Source: UBA6821 sp044236545
GTDB lineage: Bacteria; Verrucomicrobiota; Verrucomicrobiia; Chthoniobacterales; UBA6821
Direction of reading: 5' to 3'
DNA length: 43,746 nucleotides
Assembly (NCBI GenBank): GCA_044236545.1
Contig: JBIIGI010000011.1
Span: 1 to 43,746 of the forward strand
Part shown: positions 1 through 6,419 of the stretch, piece after piece
Layout: each line of letters starts with the position of its first letter
Position numbering within the stretch: position 1 is the first letter of the stretch
Translations under genes and position numbers: made by a program
Notes under the pieces: model-generated
Databases searched by the model: none
Told to the model about the DNA's origin: nothing
The model's input: only the letters and a program-made list of their open reading frames with translations

Positions 1-239
1 AGTTTGAGTGCAAGCGGAAGCATTGCCGCAGCAAACTCCACCAGCATGATCGGCGCAACGACCCATCCGGTACGGTTCGCATGGGAGCGTTCGTAGGCGG
101 TGAATCCCTCCTCTGGAATTCTTGCAAAAAGCGGGTAGTGGACCACCTGCACGAACCAGATCAAGCCGGTCATCATGGCGGTGGCCGTGAATTGGATCAG
201 AAAAAGGGACCGTGGCGACAGTATCTCAGACTCCATCAT
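1..239 (-). CDS. Conserved integral membrane protein, C-terminus cut off by window start
   Basis: An open frame runs from an ATG at 239 (a second in-frame ATG is at 236) to base 1 without a stop, so about 79 N-terminal residues are visible. The protein begins with a short polar stretch, then a hydrophobic helix (LFLIQFTATAMMTGLIWFVQ), the phrase VVHYPLFARIPEEGF, a polar HANRTGW segment and a second hydrophobic helix (VVAPIMLVEFAAAMLPLAL). The order helix, VHYPLF, YERSHxxRxGW, helix resembles a family of small multi-pass membrane proteins of unknown function known to me only as hypothetical proteins. No function can be assigned. No Shine-Dalgarno sequence is visible. It diverges from hisS across a spacer of about 170 bp. 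Confidence 0.7.
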   Translation of the reverse strand, partial: MMESEILSPRSLFLIQFTATAMMTGLIWFVQVVHYPLFARIPEEGFTAYERSHANRTGWVVAPIMLVEFAAAMLPLALK

Positions 240-411
240 GCCACGGTAGGGAAACCATGGGCGGGGGAAATGCGGAAATGAGGGACGTTCATACGGCGGG
301 GAGAGCGGGAACCGCCGGCAAAGAACCCAATACGCGGGAACGATCGGGGATTGTCGTCGGGGGATCGGGAGATTACGCTTCCCCCTTTCCCGAGACCGCC
401 GCACACCGACC

Positions 412-1659
412 ATGAAACCTCTTCCAGGCTTCCGCGACCTCTTTCCCGAGGAGTTCGCCCGGCGCAACTATCTGGTCGGCCGATGGCGCCGGACGGCGAG
501 GAGTTACGGCTTTGTCGAATTCGACGGGCCGACGTTGGAATCCGCCGAACTTTACCGCAAAAAGAACAGCGGCGGCGAGATCCTGGGGCAGCTCTACGAG
601 TTCACCGACAAGGGTGAGCGTGCCGTGGCGTTGCGCCCCGAGGTGACGCCGACGCTGGCCCGCATGGTCGCGGCACGCCACCGGGAGTATCCCAAGCCCC
701 TGCGCTGGTTCAATGTCGGCACCTGTTTCCGCTACGAGCGCCAGCAGCGCGGGCGCCTGCGCGAGTTCTTGCAGTTCAACTGCGACCTCGTCGGCGACGC
801 CTCCGCTGCCGCAGACGCCGAGGTGATTGCTCTCCTGATCGATCTCCTCCGTTCCTTCGGCCTGGGGCCTCAGGACTTTGCAATCCGCCTGAGCGACCGC
901 TCCGCATGGCATGACTTCATGGCCCGGCACGGGGTGGAGAAGGATCGTGCCGCCGAGTTTCTGACCATCGTCGACAGGATGGAGAAGATGCCGCCCGAGA
1001 AGACGGCGGAGTTGCTCAACCCGTTCGGCATCGGGCTCGAGACCCTGAAGGAGTTCATTGAGAAGGCCGAGATCCCCGCCCTTGCTCCGCTTCTGGCCGA
1101 TCTGGAAGCGCGGGGACTCCGCGGCTATGTCCGCCCCGATCTCGGGGTGGTGCGCGGCCTCGCCTACTATACGGGCGTGGTCTTCGAGGCCTTTGCTCTT
1201 CAGGGGAATCTCCGCGCGATCGCGGGCGGCGGCCGCTACGACCGCTTGCTTGCCGATCTGAGCGACGGCACCTCCGATCTCCCCGCCGTCGGGTTCGGTG
1301 TGGGCGACGCCGTGCTGCTGGAACTTCTCAATGAAACCCCCGCCGCCAAGGCACTGGAGGACGAAGCCCTGAAAGCCGATGCCCCGGTGCAGGTCTACCT
1401 TGTCATCGCCGCCGAGGAACGCCGTCGCGAGGCACTCGCCCTTGCCCAGCAACTCCGCGAAGCGGGATGGCGCGTCGGATTCCCGCTTGGTGCCGAAAAA
1501 GTCGGCAAGCAGTTCGGCACCGCGGAATCATCGGGCGCATCCCATGCCGTCGTGATCGGTTCCGAGTGGCCCCTTGTCAAGGTCAAGCGCCTCGCCGACC
1601 GCCACGAAGAGTCGGTTCCCGCCGATTCCCTTCTGGCCTGGCTTGCCAGTGCCCGTTGA
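412..1659 (+). CDS. hisS: Histidyl-tRNA synthetase
   Basis: The 415-residue product charges tRNA-His with histidine in the cytoplasm. Class II synthetase signatures are in order: LRPEVTPTLAR near residues 74-84; motif 2 FRYERQQRGRLREF from F106 (R107 should contact ATP and the carboxylate); the histidine-specific loop VRGLAYYTGVVFE near 247-259; and motif 3 region AGGGRYDRLL from about 272. A C-terminal anticodon-binding domain follows (VYLVIAAEERRREALALAQQ to the end). The histidine loop has Ala where LDYYT is more usual, but the Arg is present. The complete motif 2 and anticodon domain argue against a HisZ regulatory paralogue. The start is the ATG just before KPLPGFRDLFP, the normal N-terminus. 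No Shine-Dalgarno is seen. aspS follows 71 bp downstream on the same strand, a pairing common in bacteria. Confidence 0.95.
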   Translation: MKPLPGFRDLFPEEFARRNYLVGRWRRTARSYGFVEFDGPTLESAELYRKKNSGGEILGQLYEFTDKGERAVALRPEVTPTLARMVAARHREYPKPLRWFNVGTCFRYERQQRGRLREFLQFNCDLVGDASAAADAEVIALLIDLLRSFGLGPQDFAIRLSDRSAWHDFMARHGVEKDRAAEFLTIVDRMEKMPPEKTAELLNPFGIGLETLKEFIEKAEIPALAPLLADLEARGLRGYVRPDLGVVRGLAYYTGVVFEAFALQGNLRAIAGGGRYDRLLADLSDGTSDLPAVGFGVGDAVLLELLNETPAAKALEDEALKADAPVQVYLVIAAEERRREALALAQQLREAGWRVGFPLGAEKVGKQFGTAESSGASHAVVIGSEWPLVKVKRLADRHEESVPADSLLAWLASAR

Positions 1660-1689
1660 TTTGCCGATTTCTTGGATTTTTTTCTTCTG

Positions 1690-1730
1690 ACCCAACAGCC
1701 TACAGCCTAAACCGCTAAACACCTTTTTTT
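1690..1730. repeat. Degenerate heptamer array in hisS-aspS spacer
   Basis: Read on the minus strand this stretch has a 7-base rhythm of units such as GTTTAGC, GGTTTAG, GCTGTAG and GCTGTTG. It ends directly at the aspS start codon, where a run of seven T precedes ATG and no ribosome binding site is visible. It is the same style of sequence as the other phased arrays in this window, but only one array is present here. Confidence 0.4.
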
Positions 1731-3521
1731 ATGCACTACCGTGACTGCCTCTGCGGCGCCCTGCGCCCCTCCGACACCGGACGCGATGTAACCCTCAGCG
1801 GTTGGGTCGCCTCACGCCGCGATCATGGCGGCGTGATCTTCATCGATCTGCGCGACCGCGACGGCATCACCCAGGTGGTCTTCCGCCCGGAGGTTCACGC
1901 CGAAGCCGCCACGGCAGCCCACAGTCTCCGTTCCGAGGATGTCATCACGGTGACGGGTCAGGTCGTCGCCCGTCTGGCGGGAACGGAGAACCCGAAGCTC
2001 CCGACCGGAGCCGTCGAGATTGTCGCCTCTTCCCTCGTCGTGCTCAACCGCTCCGAGGTTCCTCCCTTCCCCATGGACGAGAGGATCGCCAACGAGGATC
2101 TGCGCCTCACGCACCGCTTCCTGGATCTGCGTCGTCCCGCCATGGCGGCGAACCTGCGGCTCCGTCACCGCGTCACCAAATCGATCCGCGACGTCCTTGA
2201 CACCGAGGGGTTCTGGGAAATCGAGACTCCCATACTCTCCAAGAGCACCCCGGAGGGGGCGCGCGACTTCCTCGTTCCCTCCCGCCTGACGCCGGGCAGT
2301 TTCTACGCGCTTCCGCAGGCCCCCCAGCAGTACAAGCAGCTCCTGATGGTCGGCGGTGTGGACAAGTATTTCCAGATCGCCCGCTGCTTCCGTGACGAGG
2401 ACCTGCGCGCCGACCGCCAGCCCGAGTTCACCCAGGTCGACATCGAGGCCTCCTTCGTCAAGGCGCGGGACCTTCAGGATCTCATTGAGAAGATTTTCGT
2501 ACGCGTCTTCCGCGAGGCCCGTGGGGTAGAGATCCCGGTGCCCTTCCCGCGCATGACGTATGCCGACGCGATGAACCGCTACGGCAGCGACAAGCCCGAC
2601 ACCCGCTTCGGGATAGAGATCCAGGACGTCGGTGACATCTTCGCACAGAGCCAGTTCAAGGTTTTCCGCGCGGCTCTCGATGCGGGGGGGGTCGTGAAGG
2701 CGATGAATGCCAAGGGCTTTGCCTGCATCACCACCGGCCAGATCGAGGAGCTCACCGAACTCGCCAAGTCGGCGGGTGCAAGGGGACTCGCCTTCATCAA
2801 GGTCGAGAGCGGGGAGTGGAAGTCCCCGATCGTGAAGTTCTTCAGCGAGGAGGAGAAGGCCGCCCTCTCCGCGCGCCTCGGAATGGAGGAGGGGGATCTC
2901 GTCCTCTTCGGCGCGGACGTCTGGGAAGGCGCCTGCACCGTCCTCGGACGCGTCCGTCTCCGCGTCGCCGAGGTGCAGAAACTCGCGGTTGATCCGGACC
3001 GCCTCGACTTCCTCTGGGTCGTCGATTTCCCGATGCTTGCCTTCAACGCCGAGGAGAACAAATGGAACGCCGTCCATCACCCCTTCACACGGCCCAAGGC
3101 CGAGGACCGGGAGCTGCTCAAGGATCCCTCCAAGCTCGGGACCATCCGCGCCGAGGCCTACGACATCGTGCTCAACGGTGTGGAGATCGGCGGCGGCAGC
3201 ATCCGTATCCACGAGGGGGATCTCCAGGCGGAGACCTTCTCGGTGCTCGGGATCAACGGGGAGGAGCAGGAGGAACTCTTCGGTCACCTGCTCCGGGCCT
3301 TCCGTCACGGGGCGCCTCCGCACGGCGGGATCGCCCTCGGCCTCGACCGCCTCGTTGCGCTGATCGCCGGTGAGGAATCGATCCGCGAAGTGATCGCCTT
3401 CCCGAAGAACAACCGCGGCGCCGAACTCCTCACCGGGTCCCCCGCTCCGGCGGGGGTGAAGCAACTCCGCGAGCTTTCCATCTCCTCGACGGTCAAGCCG
3501 AAGGCGCCCGCAGGGGAATAG
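1731..3521 (+). CDS. aspS: Aspartyl-tRNA synthetase, probably non-discriminating
   Basis: The 596-residue protein is a bacterial-length class IIb synthetase that charges tRNA-Asp. It shows an N-terminal OB-fold anticodon domain (GWVASRRDHGGVIFIDLRDR, residues 24-43), motif 1 around 140-165, motif 2 ARCFRDEDLRADRQPEFTQ near 219, the bacterial GAD insertion, and motif 3 GIALGLDRLVALIAG near 534. Two positions linked in Pseudomonas AspRS to relaxed tRNA specificity (His31 and Gly83) appear here as H32 and G84, so the enzyme may also mischarge tRNA-Asn for later amidation; that last step is inference. The start ATG follows a T-run without a Shine-Dalgarno. The stop codon TAG leads into a short hairpin with stem AGCGT/ACGCT. 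Confidence 0.95.
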   Translation: MHYRDCLCGALRPSDTGRDVTLSGWVASRRDHGGVIFIDLRDRDGITQVVFRPEVHAEAATAAHSLRSEDVITVTGQVVARLAGTENPKLPTGAVEIVASSLVVLNRSEVPPFPMDERIANEDLRLTHRFLDLRRPAMAANLRLRHRVTKSIRDVLDTEGFWEIETPILSKSTPEGARDFLVPSRLTPGSFYALPQAPQQYKQLLMVGGVDKYFQIARCFRDEDLRADRQPEFTQVDIEASFVKARDLQDLIEKIFVRVFREARGVEIPVPFPRMTYADAMNRYGSDKPDTRFGIEIQDVGDIFAQSQFKVFRAALDAGGVVKAMNAKGFACITTGQIEELTELAKSAGARGLAFIKVESGEWKSPIVKFFSEEEKAALSARLGMEEGDLVLFGADVWEGACTVLGRVRLRVAEVQKLAVDPDRLDFLWVVDFPMLAFNAEENKWNAVHHPFTRPKAEDRELLKDPSKLGTIRAEAYDIVLNGVEIGGGSIRIHEGDLQAETFSVLGINGEEQEELFGHLLRAFRHGAPPHGGIALGLDRLVALIAGEESIREVIAFPKNNRGAELLTGSPAPAGVKQLRELSISSTVKPKAPAGE

Positions 3522-3579
3522 CGTTGGGACGCTCCTTAACTCACAAATTGCATTCGAGTCGTGATGACTGGAAGAGGAA

Positions 3580-3734
3580 GTGAAAAGGTTAGAACGTTGA
3601 AGAGTTACAATGTGACTGTGGGGAATGTCGATGACGGCACTTTGCACCCCAAATGTTTGGCGGCTTTCGCGTTGAGAGTTCCATGGGATTGGTTTGAACC
3701 CTTTTAACCTTTTAACACTTCAACTTTTTAACCC
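3580..3734. repeat. Pair of inverted octamer-phased arrays (element C)
   Basis: The left array (3580-3617) reads as 8-base units GTGAAAAG, GTTAGAAC, GTTGAAGA, GTTACAAT. The right array (3697-3734), read on the minus strand, gives GTTAAAAA, GTTGAAGT, GTTAAAAG, GTTAAAAGG. The two face each other across about 80 bp of unremarkable sequence, so the whole is an imperfect inverted structure of about 155 bp. It fills the space between the convergent aspS and chromate-transporter genes. The unit GTTRNAA recurs in at least five other spacers in the window. Confidence 0.6.
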
Positions 3735-3802
3735 GATCGACTCGCACCATCTTGGTGAAAGCTCCAGATCTGTTGGCGTGATTCCATTGCAAAATCCGGG
3801 TT
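3697..3802 (-). repeat. Copy 1 of a roughly 100-bp dispersed repeat
   Basis: The reverse complement of this stretch matches 24697-24791 along its length. Shared blocks are AACCCGGATTTTGC, GGAGCTTTCACCAAGATGG, TGCGAGTCGATCGGG and the GTTAAAAA array. It contains the small palindrome CACC/GGTG around AAGAT. It ends five bases from the stop codon of the downstream minus-strand transporter gene. The other copy lies immediately upstream of pckG. Confidence 0.65.
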
Positions 3803-3806
3803 TTCC

Positions 3807-4376
3807 TCACCGCAAAAAGACCCAGCTGAACGCGCCCGCGACCCCCATCATCAGGACGGGGTTGATCTTGGTGAAGAGCATCAGCAGGAGCGCGACTACC
3901 CCCATGATGGCCGTGGGGAGCGAGTGGATGGAGGTCTTCGCGATGATCCAGGTGGCGGCCAGGATGAGGCCGGTTGAGATCGGCATGATCGCATCCATGA
4001 TGGAATGCCTCCAAGGAGACTCCTCCCAGCTGTCCCACCACTTGCCGGCGAAGTAGACCAGGAACGAGCTCGGAACGAACATTGCCAGGGTGGCCACCAG
4101 TGCCCCGAGGATCGCCATCGCTGCTCCGTAGGGCAGGCACGCCTTCAGTCCCACCAGAGTGACCACCATCATGGAGGGCCCCGGTGCCGCCATGCTGATG
4201 GAGAAGAGATTCACGAAGTCGGCGTCATCCATCCACTGGTGGTTATTGAAGGAGTAATCGGGTCGCGTCTGGACCGCGTCATGATGCATGGTCGGCAGGA
4301 CGACCTTGCCGCCGCCAAAAGCCGAGAGCGAGAGCGTGCAGAACAGGATCGCAATCTGGAGGAGCGTGTTGTTCAT
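3807..4376 (-). CDS. Chromate transporter, C-terminal half (ChrA family)
   Basis: This 189-residue membrane protein is the second half of a ChrA-type (CHR family) transporter, a group that includes chromate exporters. It starts MNNTLLQIAILFCTLSLSAFGGG. The SAFGGG-type motif, the phrase PGPSMMVVTLVG and several hydrophobic helices (about 75-95, 100-125, 135-155, 160-185) are typical of one ChrA domain. An open frame extends 18 codons upstream, but the ATG at 4376 is preferred: its ATGA overlaps the stop of the first half by four bases, the usual coupled arrangement. The pair should work as a heterodimer. The physiological substrate cannot be told from sequence; chromate is only the family name. 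Confidence 0.85.
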   Translation of the reverse strand: MNNTLLQIAILFCTLSLSAFGGGKVVLPTMHHDAVQTRPDYSFNNHQWMDDADFVNLFSISMAAPGPSMMVVTLVGLKACLPYGAAMAILGALVATLAMFVPSSFLVYFAGKWWDSWEESPWRHSIMDAIMPISTGLILAATWIIAKTSIHSLPTAIMGVVALLLMLFTKINPVLMMGVAGAFSWVFLR

Positions 4377-4975
4377 GACGCGGAGGAGCTGGTCGGGCGG
4401 GAATCTTTCGAGGGCTTCGGCCTGTGCCACCAGATGGCCAGGGGAGCCACGATCAGGATCACGATCGGGACACTGAGATGGAGGAAGCGCACCAGGGCAA
4501 AGGTGATCAGGATCAGCACCACGTCGAAAAATCCCTTGATCGCCTTCTCTCCCGCCTCAAAGACCATGCTGGCCATGAGCCCGCAGGCCACCGCTGTGAT
4601 GCCGGCCAGGAGTGCCTTTGTGTCAGCGGTTTTCCCGGCATGGAAATAGAGGAAACCCAGGGCACAGGTGGAGATGAACGGGGGCGCAAGCAACGATCCG
4701 AGCGCCACCACGGAGCCAAGAGGACCCTTGAGGTGATTGCCGATGTAGACAGCCAGTCCCACGACATTGGCTCCCGGCAGGAGCTGAACCAGACCAAGTC
4801 CCGGAAGGAATTCCTCGTCGGTGAGCCACTTCTTCCGGGTAACAACGAGTCGCCTGATGTAGGCCGTGATGCCGCCGCCGAAGCTAGTCAGCCCGATGAA
4901 GGCGAAGAGCCCCGCCAGTTCCGCCATCGAGACGGATACCGGCTGAGCGGGCTCAGGATTTTGATTTTTTGACAC
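4373..4975 (-). CDS. Chromate transporter, N-terminal half (ChrA family)
   Basis: The 200-residue membrane protein has the family opening LFAFIGLTSFGGGITAYIRR near residues 22-42, then LVQLLPGANVVGLAVYIG, which fits the PGP-type loop of CHR transporters, and four to five further hydrophobic segments. It is the partner of the adjoining half-length gene, making a split (short-chain pair) ChrA rather than a fused one. The longest frame starts at a GTG (4975) that overlaps the phospholipase gene by 23 bases; ATG at 4927 (MAELAGLF) is an alternative that would place the start just after the upstream stop. Neither has a good Shine-Dalgarno. The C-terminus is polar and Ser-rich. Confidence 0.85.
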   Translation of the reverse strand: MSKNQNPEPAQPVSVSMAELAGLFAFIGLTSFGGGITAYIRRLVVTRKKWLTDEEFLPGLGLVQLLPGANVVGLAVYIGNHLKGPLGSVVALGSLLAPPFISTCALGFLYFHAGKTADTKALLAGITAVACGLMASMVFEAGEKAIKGFFDVVLILITFALVRFLHLSVPIVILIVAPLAIWWHRPKPSKDSRPTSSSAS

Positions 4976-5987
4976 GGTCCCGGGACTTTTCTTCGTGAGC
5001 CTTCTGTTCGGCCAACTCCTTGGCCATGTGCTTCTCGCGGTCGGCCTGGATCCCCTCGTCGGAGAGATCGATCCGCTTCGAGTTTTCCCAATCCTTGTGG
5101 AAGGTCTTCACCAGACGCTTGATCAGGTCGGGATCGCTGAAACGGATGCCGAGCTCGCGGCGCTCGTTGAAGCACTTCGGATAGATGTTGAAGGAGCTCA
5201 GCAGGGCCCGCTTTTCATCCGCGAGAATCAGCTTTGCGTGGAGGTGAACTCCCTTGAGTTTGTGGACATTGATGCCGAGATCCTCCAGAAGGCGAAGGCC
5301 GGCAACACCCTCGAGGATGTAGAAATCCCTGAGTGAGTGGACCGGAAGAGCCGTTGCATGGACCTTCACGTTGTTCTTCATCTTCGCGCGGACGAGTGCC
5401 TCGATCACGGGAGTGTCGACATACTTCTCATGCTGGATGTAGAGCGATTCCTTGGCGCTGCCGATGAAGTCGATCACGGCCTGACGGGATTTCCCCACGC
5501 TCCAGATGAGGTTGGAGACAGCGGGGGGTGTGAAGTCCGCGCGGTTCCAGTCGGCTTCGAAGCATCCGGCCACTTCAGCCACTTCCTCCGGGTCGTTGGT
5601 GACCAGACCGTAGTCGCGGGTCAGCCCGAAGTACTTCGGCGCCCAGTTCAGCGACATGATGAAGGCCTGCTTGCCGTCGACCACCATCGATTTCTCGTGG
5701 GTGATCGGGTATTTCGGATTGGTCTCCTCGACGGGGACCTTCGCATTGCGGAACATCTCGAACGCCTCGTCGTTGTCGTGCTCACCCGTGAAGCGGGAGG
5801 GATTCAGCATCACGCGGACCTTCACGCCGCGTTTGTGGGCCTCGATCACTGCGTTGATCAGGATTGGGTCCGTGAACTGGAACATTTTGATATCGAGGGA
5901 ATGCTTTGCCTTCTCGATCGTCTTGAGGATGGGTTCGATGCCATCGTCCGGTTGGACGATCAGGCTGTGGACGGCGTCTGTAAACAT
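4953..5987 (-). CDS. Phospholipase D-like protein with two HKD motifs
   Basis: The 344-residue protein has two intact HxKxxxxD motifs: HEKSMVVD at H97, K99, D104 and HAKLILAD at H250, K252, D257. These define the phospholipase D superfamily (phosphatidyltransferases, cardiolipin synthases, some nucleases). The two half-domains fill residues about 5-160 and 165-310. No N-terminal membrane segment or signal peptide is evident, unlike most cardiolipin synthases, so it is likely cytoplasmic or peripheral. The last 35 residues are a charged Lys/Glu-rich tail. It is the first gene of a minus-strand operon with the split ChrA pair, overlapping the next gene. Substrate is unknown; lipid headgroup transfer and phosphodiester cleavage are both possible. 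Confidence 0.85.
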   Translation of the reverse strand: MFTDAVHSLIVQPDDGIEPILKTIEKAKHSLDIKMFQFTDPILINAVIEAHKRGVKVRVMLNPSRFTGEHDNDEAFEMFRNAKVPVEETNPKYPITHEKSMVVDGKQAFIMSLNWAPKYFGLTRDYGLVTNDPEEVAEVAGCFEADWNRADFTPPAVSNLIWSVGKSRQAVIDFIGSAKESLYIQHEKYVDTPVIEALVRAKMKNNVKVHATALPVHSLRDFYILEGVAGLRLLEDLGINVHKLKGVHLHAKLILADEKRALLSSFNIYPKCFNERRELGIRFSDPDLIKRLVKTFHKDWENSKRIDLSDEGIQADREKHMAKELAEQKAHEEKSRDRVKKSKS

Positions 5988-6147
5988 GGGCGTAATGTCA
6001 CTTCATGACCGCTCTCATGTCAAAGCCTCATAGCCCTTTGATCGCCCCGCATGCGATTTCCTCAGCGGTTCCCTACCCCCAAGTTCCTAACTGTCCTGTA
6101 CAAGCGGCTTGCCATGTCACGGAGGAAGGGGCACTTTTTCCCTTTCG

Positions 6148-6224
6148 GCACCCGTAGCTCAATTGGATAGAGCGCTTCCCTCCGAAGGAAGAGGTTGTGA
6201 GTTCGACCCTCGCCGGGTGCACCA
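6148..6224 (+). tRNA. tRNA-Arg (anticodon CCG)
   Basis: A full cloverleaf can be drawn. The acceptor stem is GCACCCG/CGGGTGC, the D arm GCTC/GAGC, the anticodon stem CTTCC/GGAAG with loop CTCCGAA (anticodon CCG, reading CGG), the variable loop AGGTT, and the T stem GTGAG/CTCGC with loop TTCGACC. The discriminator is A at 6221 and CCA is encoded (6222-6224). The flanking spacer (5988-6147 and 6225-6419) holds nothing else I can identify apart from a GAGGGG/CCCCTC inverted repeat about 30 bp downstream of the tRNA. Confidence 0.97.
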
Positions 6225-6419
6225 TCGCTCGGCATTCGTTGATGTCGTGTCGGGAGGGGTTGAAGGTTTGAGGCGGCCCCTCGCATCCAAGTAAAAGCCG
6301 TAGGGCGTTGCGCTTTCACGTCATGGTCAGAGGTTCTATTTTTCAGCCATGCGAGCAAAGCATGGATCCGGCCACGCGCGGAGCGGCATGCCCCCCATCC
6401 CCGCCATGTTCCCACGGCC

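Noticed and set aside
373..1452. 359-codon open frame on the minus strand opposite hisS
   Set aside because: It is a shadow of hisS, with composition typical of antisense translation.
412..1659. HisZ (regulatory subunit of HisG) instead of HisS
   Set aside because: Motif 2 arginine, the histidine-specific loop and the C-terminal anticodon-binding domain are all present, which HisZ lacks.
1812..3647. 611-codon open frame on the minus strand opposite aspS
   Set aside because: It mirrors aspS codon by codon and has no family motifs; long antisense frames are expected in GC-rich genes.
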